A stretch of DNA of 51,182 bases from an uncultured Bacilli bacterium (lineage in GTDB: Bacteria; Bacillota_I; Bacilli_A; RF39; UBA660). The notes below the pieces were generated by a model. That model saw only the letters and a program-made list of their open reading frames with translations, was not told the DNA's origin and did not search any database. Position numbers and translations under genes: made by a program. Within the stretch, counting starts at the first letter, position 1; each line of letters opens with the position of its first letter. Below, piece after piece: positions 1 through 8,042 of this stretch. The DNA is taken from positions 1-51,182 of the forward strand of contig CAKOQV010000002.1 of the NCBI GenBank assembly GCA_934101345.1, given 5' to 3'.

Positions 1-1291
1 TATAAGGAAATTCTTCTTCACTAGGAATAACATAAGAAAGTGCTCTCTCTCCTAATGCTCCATGACCAATTTCTCTCCTGCCAGGAGCCCCATATCTACC
101 AGTTTCACCTACTGAAAATGGTGGAAAGTTATAATGAAGCATAAATCTCTTAGCATCTTCAATTCCAAGTCCATCAAGTATTTGATGTTCACCTAAAGCA
201 CCAAGCGTAACTGTTGCTAAACTTTGAGTTTGTCCCCTAGTAAATAAAGCACTACCATGACATCTAGGAAGTAAATCAATATCAGTAGATAAAGGTCTAA
301 TTTCATCCATTCTTCTACCATCTGCTCTAGTCTTCTCTTTAACAACAATATTTCTAAATAATTCATATTCTATACCATGAAATATTAAAGCTACTTTAGT
401 AAGTAATTCATTTAATTCTTCAGGTTTCATAGTATCTTCATTTTCATTCTTATACTTTTCTACTACTTCTTCTTGTAAACTATCAATTGCGGCATATTTC
501 TCTAATTTATCTTTAATTCTAAGAGCTTTATCAAGTCTTTCTCTTACATAAGTATCAACTTCACTTCTAAGTTCTGGAGTTATTTCTAACTTCTCATATT
601 CCATAGTAGGAAGACCAATCTCTTTAATAACTTCTTCTTCAAAAGCAATTAACTTCTTAATAGCCTCATGTCCAAACATTAAAGCCTCAAGCATATCATC
701 TTCAGAAGCCTCTCTAGCTCCAGCCTCAACCATGTTAATAGCTTCTTTTGTACCTGCTACTGTAAGATCAATATCAGACTCTTCAGCCTGTTCTACAGTA
801 GGATTAATAATAAACTCACCATTAATTCTACCTACTTTAACAGCTGCTACTGGACCATTAAATGGTATCTTACTAATAGATACACAAAGTGATGATCCAA
901 GTAAAGCAGTAAGTTCAGGTGAATTATCTTGATCTACAGATAACACTGTATTAACAATTTGTACCTCATTCTTAAAATCCTCTGGGAATAATGGTCTAAG
1001 AGGTCTATCTATCATTCTAGCAGCTAGTGTAGCAGCATCAGTAGGTCTACCCTCTCTCTTAATAAATCCTCCAGGTATCTTACCTACAGAATATAATTTT
1101 TCTTGGTATAAAACCATAAGTGGAAAGAAATCAGATAGTAGATTAGCGCTCTTACTAACAACTGCCGTACTAAGTACTACTGTATCACCATATCTAACAA
1201 GTACAGCACCATCAGCTTGCTTAGCAACTTGTCCATGTTCTACTACTATCTTTCTTCCATAAAAATCTAACTCAAATACTTTCTTATCCAT
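1..1291 (-). CDS. pnp: polynucleotide phosphorylase, N-terminal ~430 residues (gene runs off left edge)
   Basis: PNPase is the phosphorolytic 3'-5' exoribonuclease of mRNA decay, releasing nucleoside diphosphates; it is a trimer, usually ~700 aa. The reading frame starts at the ATG at 1291 (MDKKVFELDFYGRK) and is open to base 1, so the second RNase PH catalytic part and the KH/S1 RNA-binding domains lie outside the window. Visible family signatures are GGFIKREGRP, the run ARMIDRPLRPL in the first RNase PH core, and VIPSEEEFPY at the truncated end. An SD (GGAGGTAGAAGAT on the minus strand) precedes the ATG. It follows rpsO with a hairpin between them, the classic rpsO-pnp order, so transcription is probably shared, with partial termination. 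Identification is secure; only completeness is unknown. Confidence 0.97.
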   Translation of the reverse strand, partial: MDKKVFELDFYGRKIVVEHGQVAKQADGAVLVRYGDTVVLSTAVVSKSANLLSDFFPLMVLYQEKLYSVGKIPGGFIKREGRPTDAATLAARMIDRPLRPLFPEDFKNEVQIVNTVLSVDQDNSPELTALLGSSLCVSISKIPFNGPVAAVKVGRINGEFIINPTVEQAEESDIDLTVAGTKEAINMVEAGAREASEDDMLEALMFGHEAIKKLIAFEEEVIKEIGLPTMEYEKLEITPELRSEVDTYVRERLDKALRIKDKLEKYAAIDSLQEEVVEKYKNENEDTMKPEELNELLTKVALIFHGIEYELFRNIVVKEKTRADGRRMDEIRPLSTDIDLLPRCHGSALFTRGQTQSLATVTLGALGEHQILDGLGIEDAKRFMLHYNFPPFSVGETGRYGAPGRREIGHGALGERALSYVIPSEEEFPY

Positions 1292-1330
1292 ATCTTCTAC
1301 CTCCAATTTCAGTTATCTTTTTAAAATTAA

Positions 1331-1352
1331 AGGCACTCAAAAAAGAGTGCCT
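1331..1352 (-). terminator. hairpin between rpsO and pnp
   Basis: Perfect 8-bp stem (AGGCACTC/GAGTGCCT) with a 6-nt loop lies 11 bases after the rpsO stop. On the minus strand it is followed only by a mixed TTAATTTTAA, so it is probably a weak or partial terminator, or an RNA-processing hairpin, allowing readthrough into pnp. Confidence 0.65.
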
Positions 1353-1363
1353 ACTTTTAATAA

Positions 1364-1633
1364 TTATTTTCTTAATCCTAATTTTGCAACTACATCTCTG
1401 TATCTCTTAACATCAGTCTTAACAAGATAATTTAATAAACTTCTTCTTTTACCAACTTTAATTAAAAGTCCTCTTTTAGAAGCTTTATCTTGTTTATTAT
1501 TTTTAAGATGTTCAGTTAGAGCATTAATCTCATTAGTTAAAATTGCTATTTGAACTTCAGGAGAACCTGTATCTTTTTCATCTCTAGCAAAATCTTTAAT
1601 AATCTTAGTCTTAACTTCTTTATTTAAAGCCAT
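1364..1633 (-). CDS. rpsO: 30S ribosomal protein S15
   Basis: S15 binds the central domain of 16S rRNA (helices 20-22) early in small-subunit assembly. The 89-aa product has the normal family length and signatures: DTGSPEVQIAILT near residue 21, the RGLLxxVGKRRxLLNYL block at 54-70, and a basic C-terminus ending GLRK. The start ATG at 1633 has a strong AGGAGG SD. It is first in an rpsO-pnp unit with its own promoter at 1716-1744 and a structured leader at 1661-1706. Confidence 0.98.
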   Translation of the reverse strand: MALNKEVKTKIIKDFARDEKDTGSPEVQIAILTNEINALTEHLKNNKQDKASKRGLLIKVGKRRSLLNYLVKTDVKRYRDVVAKLGLRK

Positions 1634-1660
1634 TATATTTTCCTCCTTATCTTATTTTCA

Positions 1661-1706
1661 CCATTGACCTAGTTATGGTAAGAGGTACCAATAACAAAGT
1701 TCAAGG
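1661..1706 (-). promoter_or_regulatory. structured rpsO leader, probable S15 autoregulatory element
   Basis: On the minus strand this leader folds into an outer stem (CCTTGA with TCAATGG, one bulge), an internal loop, and an inner hairpin (TTAT-T-GGTA closed by TACC-ATAA around CCTCT). It sits between the promoter and the rpsO SD. Firmicute rpsO mRNAs often carry S15-binding leaders for feedback repression. The fold is seen in the sequence; S15 binding is inferred from position. Confidence 0.6.
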
Positions 1707-1715
1707 AACATATTA

Positions 1716-1744
1716 ATAATACAATATATTTTATCTTTTGTAAA
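1716..1744 (-). promoter_or_regulatory. sigma-A-type promoter for rpsO-pnp
   Basis: Minus-strand -35 TTTACA (1739-1744), 17-bp spacer, -10 TATTAT (1716-1721), just upstream of the structured leader. Confidence 0.75.
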
Positions 1745-1767
1745 GTAATTTATGATAATTTAACAAT

Positions 1768-3540
1768 TTATTTCAAATATTTGTCTATAATATTATTAAA
1801 TATTTCTTCATCTATAGGTTCTAATATAACATCACTAAAACCATACTCTTTATAACTATCTTTATATTCATTATTCCCAGTAAGTAATATAACTTTAGTA
1901 TTAAAAGACTTAATCATAAGTAATTTCTTCATAATAACAAATCCACTAAGAGGTTTAATATCATCCTCAAGTAATATTAAGTCATATCTTTTATTACCTC
2001 TTATTTTATCTAAAGCCTCTTTACCTAGTTCTATTATCTCTAAATCAACTTCTTTATTTTTAAATAATCTATTAATTAATTTACCATTACTACCAACATA
2101 TAAAATATCTTTTTTATCAATTCTCTTTTCATATTCATTTAATTTATTATTATCTATTACTAATTTTTGATCTAATATAATTTTCATATTAGTACCCTTA
2201 CCATATGTACTATTAGGAATAATAGTACCACCCATCATAGTAATAATCTTCTTAACATTATATAAAGTATCATTTAAATCATAGTTCTCTTCTTTATAAT
2301 CTTTTTTATTAACAAATACACTACCAAGTTTTTCACTATCAATACCAATACCAGAATCCTCTACATTAATAATAAGCCTAACCATATCATTCTTAATAAT
2401 AGTATTAACATCTAACTCAACATATCCATTATCAGTATACTTAACACTATTATCAAGTAAAATATCTAATATTTTCTTTAAATTAATACCATCACCATAT
2501 AAATACTTAGGAATATCACTAGATATATTACTCCTAAAAGAAATATTCTTACTATTACATTTTTTCTTATATATACTAATTAAACTATCTAATATTAATC
2601 TAATATTATATTTCTCATCATACACCCTAATACTAGCCCCATCCATATTAGAAACATCTAATATTTCATTAGTCATTGTTGTAAATCTAGCAGTACTACC
2701 CTTTATCTCTCTAGCAGAATTATCAATAACTTCTATATCAATCTTTTTATTATCAGTCTCATCTAAAATAATATCTGCTTCTTTATTTATATCCCTAGTA
2801 ATACCTCTAATCTCATTAGTCATATTATACAAAAACATTGTCTTCTCTTCATTAGCATTATCACTAATTTCTTTAGCTCTATGTATTTCTTCAATTGTCT
2901 TCATATCAGGATTTTCAATAGTAAAATACATAACAATAGTTACAAGTACTTCAAGCGGACTAACTAAAAATAATTTAGGATACTTAATCTGAAGAAATAA
3001 AGAAATACCACCAAGTACAAGAAATACAAACATTGGAATATATTTTTTATTACTAAGTTTTTTAATATTTATAATAGAATTAATTATAATAACTATAACT
3101 GCCAATACAGCAATCAAATAAGTAAAATTAACAGCCATACCACTAGTATACATAATATTATCTTTATAATAATAATCTATTGGTAATACTGATATTAAAA
3201 ACACTATTATTAAAAATACAAGCCAAAATATTTCATATATTTTTTTAGCTTCAAAATCAAAAGATATTGAAACAACATATAACATAAAGAATAATATCCA
3301 GCTATCTAAAGATATCAAATATAAAATATTAATAATTCTTGTAACATAAGCTATATTACTAATATTAATAATAGAAAAATATCCAAATAATCCAAGTAAT
3401 AATTCTAAAAATGTTGATATAAGAAGTAAACTATATATTCTATTTTCTCTTGTCTTAATTCTCTTATTTTTAAAATATATAATTATAATAAGTAACGTAT
3501 AAACAACCCCTGAAAATGTTAACCCCAAATTAAAATTCAT
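1768..3540 (-). CDS. degenerate hybrid histidine kinase-receiver (pseudokinase)
   Basis: This 590-aa protein has about seven N-terminal membrane segments (residues ~1-225), a HisKA-like helix region (~225-300), a HATPase_c domain (~310-455) and a C-terminal receiver (~470-590). The ATPase keeps N, G1 and G2 box features (LLDNSVKYT, EDSGIGID, STYGKGTNM). The phospho-acceptor His of the usual NMSHEIR motif is Asn (NMTNEIR, N242). In the receiver the phospho-acceptor Asp is Glu (LILLEDDIKP, E525) and the conserved KP lysine is Glu (LEPID, E574). So it probably binds ATP but cannot run a normal His-Asp phosphorelay. SD AAGGTGGT fits the ATG at 3540. It lies 15 bp after an acyl-CoA synthetase-like gene, almost certainly the same operon. 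Role unknown; a ligand-binding scaffold or signalling pseudoenzyme is possible. Confidence 0.85.
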   Translation of the reverse strand: MNFNLGLTFSGVVYTLLIIIIYFKNKRIKTRENRIYSLLLISTFLELLLGLFGYFSIINISNIAYVTRIINILYLISLDSWILFFMLYVVSISFDFEAKKIYEIFWLVFLIIVFLISVLPIDYYYKDNIMYTSGMAVNFTYLIAVLAVIVIIINSIINIKKLSNKKYIPMFVFLVLGGISLFLQIKYPKLFLVSPLEVLVTIVMYFTIENPDMKTIEEIHRAKEISDNANEEKTMFLYNMTNEIRGITRDINKEADIILDETDNKKIDIEVIDNSAREIKGSTARFTTMTNEILDVSNMDGASIRVYDEKYNIRLILDSLISIYKKKCNSKNISFRSNISSDIPKYLYGDGINLKKILDILLDNSVKYTDNGYVELDVNTIIKNDMVRLIINVEDSGIGIDSEKLGSVFVNKKDYKEENYDLNDTLYNVKKIITMMGGTIIPNSTYGKGTNMKIILDQKLVIDNNKLNEYEKRIDKKDILYVGSNGKLINRLFKNKEVDLEIIELGKEALDKIRGNKRYDLILLEDDIKPLSGFVIMKKLLMIKSFNTKVILLTGNNEYKDSYKEYGFSDVILEPIDEEIFNNIIDKYLK

Positions 3541-3555
3541 TTTACTACCACCTTT

Positions 3556-5442
3556 TTATTTTTTTATTAAAGTTTTACCCTTATTAGGTACAATTACATC
3601 ATAGTAATCAAGTCCCATATTTGTCTCATGACAAACTATACTAATCTCACTTCCATTAATACCATCCTCTTTTATTTTTTTGTAATCTTTCTTCAACGCG
3701 GATGTATATGGTAATTCATCTACTATTTTCCATCTAGTAGGTATATCACGAAATGACATATTTTTATTACTCAAAATATAATTATCAATAATACTACTTA
3801 TAATATTTTTTATATCAATGCCCTTACTATTCTTAGATAAGACAGCACATATAAGAGGCATTGTTCCAAACTTTGTTTCATCATAATATTCAGATACCAT
3901 AGCATCCTCTATAAATGGCGAACTAGTAATAGCATTCTCTAAAGCACAAGGATATACTTTATAACCATCATATCTACATATCATACCACTTGCTCTACCT
4001 TCAAAAAAGTATTCTCCTCTAGCATTTTTTCTCATTATATCGCCAGTATCTATATATTCTCTTCCATTAATATTTAATGTTTCATGTAATATCTTACCAT
4101 CAAACTCACATATTGGATTACTCCCCTTACTATAATATAAATTACCACTTTCACCTATAGATACTTCTTTCATAGTATCAGGATTAATAATAATACCACT
4201 ACCACCAGGTAAATCAAATCCACAACTACCAGGAGTAGACATAAAAGGATCCTCTAATATACAAGTACCATTAAATTCACTCATTCCATAACCAGTTCTA
4301 AGTAAACATTTAGCATTATGAACTACTAAAAACCTATTTATATTAGCCACTTGCGTTATTGTAAGACTTCCTCCACCATAAACAGCTTCATATAAGAAAG
4401 ATAAATCAGCATCTTTGTACCTATCATCTCCTATTAATCTAAGCCAAAAAGATGGTGAACCAAATAAACAATTAGCCTTAGTATCAAGTAAAATATCAAT
4501 AATATTATCTTGCGAAAAAATTGGTATTTCTATCATTTCTAATCCTAAACAATGTCCTAAATGCATTGAATCAGAAAAACCAAATTGAGCAAAGCCAGGA
4601 AGTACATGTAAAAATGTCTTAACATTACTATAATCTATATCTGATATCTGATGTTGAAAAGTAATAAAATTAACATTTTCATTACTCGAAGGAATAGTCT
4701 TTGGTATTCCAGTAGTTCCTGAAGAATGACATATTGTAGCAATTTCATTTTCAGTATATGGATTAGTATAACTTAATTGATACCTACTTTCTCTAAGAAA
4801 TCTATTTACATCAAAAATATTAATATCACCATACAAAGTACTTACATTCTTAACAACATCTTCATCTTTACATTTCATTTTATATAAAGCACTTTCAATT
4901 AAAGGCAAAGAATCAGTAATCTTAGTAATTAATACCTTATCAATATTAAGTTCATTATATACATACTCCTCAATAGGTTTAACTCCAGTTTCATATACTT
5001 TATCAAAACATACAATAGCTTTTATTTTTTCTTTTTCTAAAAAATACTTCATTCTATCTTCTTTACTAGTAGGATCAATATTATCCGAAATAGCTCCTAT
5101 TTTATTTAATGCATAAATAATAATTGTAGATTCAGGTAAATTAGGAAGTAATAGTGCTACTCTATCACCTTTACCTATTCCCATTCCTATAAATCCTTTA
5201 GCATATCTATCAATCAGTTCAATAAACTCACCATAAGTATATCTTTTCCTTCCAAATCTAAAAGCAGATTTATTTAAATTATTCTTATTACATTCTCTAA
5301 CATATTGATACATTGTATACTTAGGAACATTATTCTTAATAATATCAAAACTATTACTAGGATTAGTTCTTATTTCTTTCTTAATCTTTTCTATATTCTC
5401 GGTTAAATTCACTAACATCATCCCCCATACAACATTTCTCAT
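3556..5442 (-). CDS. AMP-dependent acyl-CoA synthetase/ligase-like protein
   Basis: Member of the ANL (acyl/aryl-CoA synthetase, NRPS adenylation) superfamily, 628 aa, which activates a carboxylate as acyl-AMP and passes it to a thiol. Visible motifs: the A3 P-loop-like CHSSGTTGIPKT (~residue 236), GYGMSE (~385), DTGD (~467), RYDGYKVYP in the hinge/A8 region, and a C-terminal SALKKDYKK with the likely catalytic lysine (~584). No membrane segment or carrier domain is evident. The substrate cannot be read from sequence. The chosen start is the first ATG (5442), preceded by GTGAT at 3-nt spacing; the internal ATGs at codons 8 and 9 are alternatives. It is followed after 15 bp by the kinase-like membrane protein, suggesting linked roles in lipid or acyl metabolism. 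Confidence 0.85.
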   Translation of the reverse strand: MRNVVWGMMLVNLTENIEKIKKEIRTNPSNSFDIIKNNVPKYTMYQYVRECNKNNLNKSAFRFGRKRYTYGEFIELIDRYAKGFIGMGIGKGDRVALLLPNLPESTIIIYALNKIGAISDNIDPTSKEDRMKYFLEKEKIKAIVCFDKVYETGVKPIEEYVYNELNIDKVLITKITDSLPLIESALYKMKCKDEDVVKNVSTLYGDINIFDVNRFLRESRYQLSYTNPYTENEIATICHSSGTTGIPKTIPSSNENVNFITFQHQISDIDYSNVKTFLHVLPGFAQFGFSDSMHLGHCLGLEMIEIPIFSQDNIIDILLDTKANCLFGSPSFWLRLIGDDRYKDADLSFLYEAVYGGGSLTITQVANINRFLVVHNAKCLLRTGYGMSEFNGTCILEDPFMSTPGSCGFDLPGGSGIIINPDTMKEVSIGESGNLYYSKGSNPICEFDGKILHETLNINGREYIDTGDIMRKNARGEYFFEGRASGMICRYDGYKVYPCALENAITSSPFIEDAMVSEYYDETKFGTMPLICAVLSKNSKGIDIKNIISSIIDNYILSNKNMSFRDIPTRWKIVDELPYTSALKKDYKKIKEDGINGSEISIVCHETNMGLDYYDVIVPNKGKTLIKK

Positions 5443-5454
5443 AAAATCACAAAT

Positions 5455-5460
5455 ATTATA
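5455..5460 (-). promoter_or_regulatory. extended -10 element upstream of the acyl-CoA synthetase gene
   Basis: Minus strand reads TGATATAAT, an extended -10, 12 bases before the ATG at 5442. No good -35 is visible at 16-18 bp, so this is a moderate promoter call. Confidence 0.5.
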
Positions 5461-5479
5461 TCACAAATGGCAAAAAGAA

Positions 5480-5506
5480 AAAAATGTACTATTTGTATAC
5501 ATTTTT
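5480..5506 (-). terminator. rho-independent terminator after the 390-aa gene
   Basis: 9-bp stem (AAAAATGTA/TACATTTTT) with a 9-nt loop; the minus strand continues as a T-rich tract (TTCTTTTT). Located 46 bases past the stop of the 390-aa gene. Confidence 0.7.
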
Positions 5507-5552
5507 TACCATTATTCAATAGTTTTAGTTCACTATAAGTTAACTATCGTGC

Positions 5553-6725
5553 TTATCTACCTCTACCACTAGAAGCGCCAATACCATAGAAAGATAACTT
5601 TTTATTAATATCATTCATTACTCTCTCATCATATTTCATAGGTATAACCACTTCTTGATAAAAATCAAATAAATCTTCATAAGAAACATTATATCTTCTA
5701 ATAACATCATCTAAGTTATCTAAAGAGATAAGAAAATTATTATATTCTTCTTCAGTATAAGGGGGTATATCACCTTTCCGTCTATATAATCCCTTATTGA
5801 TACATTTAAATTTTACTTCTAAACTCTTAAGTCTAAGATATTCTTCTAATAGTAAATCACAGCCATCACTTAAAAGTATAGCTCCTCTCATCTTTGTTTT
5901 TGTTCTATCCAAAATAACCTCATTAGTTAAACTATTGTATCTATATAACTCTCCGCTATCTTTTAATTCTCTTTTTACACTTAATTCTTCTATCATTTTA
6001 GGACTACTAATAGAGGTTACTGCTTCTTTTCTATTATTTGTATAGCCAACCTTAATATAATGTTTACTTCCATTAACATCAATTTCTTTAAGAGTATTAA
6101 AATCAGGTCTTGAAGTATCTGCTGTTACAGCATCTACATATGAAGAAGCAATATAATTATCATCATCCACATCCATAACAAACAAAGTTTTAGTACCATT
6201 AAAAGTATTAAGTTCTCTATTAGAAATCAAAGAACAAGATAAATATTGTTTACTATACTGATTATTATGATAATTGTCATTATCAGGAGTACCAGGAAGT
6301 AAATAACTAGCATGAATTACCACCATAAAATCTTCACCATTTTTGATATCATCATAACTAGTTAAATCTCTTTTCCATAATTTTACAGAACGACTTCTAC
6401 ATCTTTCTTCTAAAATAAATAATTCTCTTAAATCTCTTTCAAACTCTAATCCTACTAATGAGGCATCTTCTTTATATTTACCATTCTTAACACAATATTC
6501 AACATTCTCGCTACTAAGTAAATCATTTAATATCTTATTATAAACATCATGCATATCAGAATATTTATTTTTAAACTCTTTTAATTTTTTATAAGTTTCA
6601 ACATAAATATTATTATCTTCTTCCATATCAATAAGCATAGCAAGTTCTTTCTCTAATTCTATAATATAACCTCTTACACTAGAATTAATTAAACTATAAT
6701 CAGTAATATAATTAAACTTTCTCAT
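5553..6725 (-). CDS. hypothetical protein, 390 aa, unrecognised
   Basis: I do not recognise this family. The protein is soluble-looking, with no signal peptide or membrane segment. The N-terminal ~130 residues are helical and charged. A middle part (~135-225) reads FMVVIHASYLL, then a Cys/Ser-rich YLSCSLIS, then FVMDVDDDN. The C-terminal half is helical, ending GASSGRGR. Start ATG at 6725 is preceded by AAAGGGAGAATAG. It stands alone, ends at a clear terminator, and sits directly next to decayed RhuM-like and palindrome sequence and a Dam-type methylase, so it may be accessory cargo. The mixed catalytic-looking middle block could be an enzyme or toxin domain, but nothing in the sequence proves it. 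Confidence 0.6.
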   Translation of the reverse strand: MRKFNYITDYSLINSSVRGYIIELEKELAMLIDMEEDNNIYVETYKKLKEFKNKYSDMHDVYNKILNDLLSSENVEYCVKNGKYKEDASLVGLEFERDLRELFILEERCRSRSVKLWKRDLTSYDDIKNGEDFMVVIHASYLLPGTPDNDNYHNNQYSKQYLSCSLISNRELNTFNGTKTLFVMDVDDDNYIASSYVDAVTADTSRPDFNTLKEIDVNGSKHYIKVGYTNNRKEAVTSISSPKMIEELSVKRELKDSGELYRYNSLTNEVILDRTKTKMRGAILLSDGCDLLLEEYLRLKSLEVKFKCINKGLYRRKGDIPPYTEEEYNNFLISLDNLDDVIRRYNVSYEDLFDFYQEVVIPMKYDERVMNDINKKLSFYGIGASSGRGR

Positions 6726-6827
6726 ATCTATTCTCCCTTTAAAAAGTTCATAACCAAATCTACAAGTACTTCTTTTTCTTTTGGATCAGATTGTGCAATT
6801 AGTATAGTAACAGCTACTAAAGTATTT

Positions 6828-7083
6828 TTATCTATAACCAACACTAATAATCATATCAAGATTATAGTACTCTATATTTATAGTAATATTTCGATTTCCC
6901 TCTTTTTGAACTGTCGCAAAATTTGCGACAGTTGAATTATCCAATTCTTCTTTTAATGCATTATCAATATGCTATCTAATAGTTTATCAATGCTTTTTGA
7001 ACTGTCGCAAAATTTGCGGGTAGTTCTGTCCTTTTTTCAGTTGTTGCAAATTTTGCAATGACTGAACCATTCGTAACTATCTC
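6828..7083 (-). pseudogene. decayed RhuM-like (virulence RhuM family) fragments with in-frame palindromes
   Basis: On the minus strand, bases 6959-6828 encode a short run ending in stop TAA that contains FATVQKEGNRNI and YYNLDMIISVGYR, the hallmark of the RhuM family. It stops where the family normally continues, and an in-frame TAG lies upstream. Bases 7083-6990 encode related pieces (SVIAKFATTEKRTE and ANFATVQKAL) in another broken stretch. Three palindromic blocks occur: 6908-6932 (arms AACTGTCGCAAA / TTTGCGACAGTT), a half-decayed copy near 6999-7018, and an imperfect one near 7038-7064. Each encodes a similar FAT-V/T-x-K peptide. The stretch 6726-7092 holds no intact gene. The bases 6827-6726 also carry a short open run ending just before the 390-aa start, possibly a C-terminal scrap of another gene. 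Confidence 0.6.
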
Positions 7084-7092
7084 ACCAAATAA

Positions 7093-7941
7093 TTAAAATC
7101 CCCTCTTATTCTCAAAATTAGTAATAATAACCTCTTCTACTTTACCTCTTTTTTTACCATTAGAATTAATACTTCTCTTAGCCTCAATAACATGAAAATG
7201 ATACCCAGCATATAACTCATTAACCAGATTAGTATTATGATTAGAAAGCATTACGTAGCAGCCTCTACTGTCTAGTTCCTTAAATACACTAGCTAGTCTT
7301 CTCTGTTCATTCTTATCAAATCCATCTTCAGTATAACTATTAAAAGTAGAAGTATCAGAGTCATATGGTGGATCAAAATAAATAAAATCTCCCTTTTTAG
7401 CAGTCTTAACTGCTTCTTCAAAATCAGTAGATAATAATTTAATATCATTATAATTTAAAAAACCACATATAATTCCTAAGTTCTGTCCTTCATAAGTATT
7501 AACTTTAACTTTCTTACCAAAAGGTACATTAAATTCATTCTTACTATTAACTCTATATAAACCATTAAAGCAAGCCTTATTTAAATATATCGTTCTAGCG
7601 GCCCTCTTATAATCAGCCATCTTATTATATTTTTTCTTATCTCTATCAAGATTTCTAATTTCATAATAATATTCTTCTGAATGATACATCTCATGATGAT
7701 TAAGTTCTCTGCACATAGCCTCAAATTTCTTATCATCTTTAATACATTCATAAACATTCATAAGTTCCTTATTACTATCATTAATAACCGCACTTCTCGG
7801 AGATAATTCAAATAATAAGGCTCCACCTCCAACAAATGGTTCATAATAAGTATTAAACTCATCAGGAACATACATCATAAGTTTATCAATAACTTGTCTC
7901 TTTCCACCAGCCCATTTAACAAATGGTTTTCCTTTTATCAT
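7093..7941 (-). CDS. dam: Dam-type (D12 class) adenine-N6 DNA methyltransferase
   Basis: Transfers a methyl group from S-adenosylmethionine to adenine N6 in DNA; the Dam/D12 family usually targets GATC or a similar short site. The 282-aa length is typical. Motifs in order: KPFVKWAGGKRQ at the N-terminus, FVGGGALLFEL (SAM-binding, FxGxG) near residue 36, and the catalytic DFIYFDPPYDSD (DPPY) near 185. Start ATG at 7941 has SD GGGGAGG. No cognate restriction gene is visible, so it looks like an orphan methylase next to decayed accessory DNA. Two strong hairpins lie in its leader (7970-8030). Specificity is not readable from sequence. Confidence 0.92.
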   Translation of the reverse strand: MIKGKPFVKWAGGKRQVIDKLMMYVPDEFNTYYEPFVGGGALLFELSPRSAVINDSNKELMNVYECIKDDKKFEAMCRELNHHEMYHSEEYYYEIRNLDRDKKKYNKMADYKRAARTIYLNKACFNGLYRVNSKNEFNVPFGKKVKVNTYEGQNLGIICGFLNYNDIKLLSTDFEEAVKTAKKGDFIYFDPPYDSDTSTFNSYTEDGFDKNEQRRLASVFKELDSRGCYVMLSNHNTNLVNELYAGYHFHVIEAKRSINSNGKKRGKVEEVIITNFENKRGF

Positions 7942-7969
7942 TTTAAATTACCTCCCCAAAAAACATTCA

Positions 7970-8030
7970 TTTCAAAGACCCTAGGCTTTGAAATGCCCTA
8001 ACAAGACTATATTATTATAGGCTTGTAGGG
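7970..8030 (-). repeat. tandem hairpin pair, copy E of the AG-Y-C...GT-CT family, in the dam leader
   Basis: Minus strand, between ruvB and dam. First hairpin 8030-7996: arms CCCTACAAG and CTTGTTAGGG around a 16-nt segment starting CCT and ending AGT that itself pairs (CTATA/TATAG). Second hairpin 7993-7970: arms TTTCAAAG and CTTTGAAA around CCTAGGGT. Both share the loop-edge signature AAG-C-CT...GT-CTT seen at four other loci. The downstream TGAATGTTTTTT could also make the second hairpin a terminator. Confidence 0.6.
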
Positions 8031-8042
8031 AATAAATAAATA

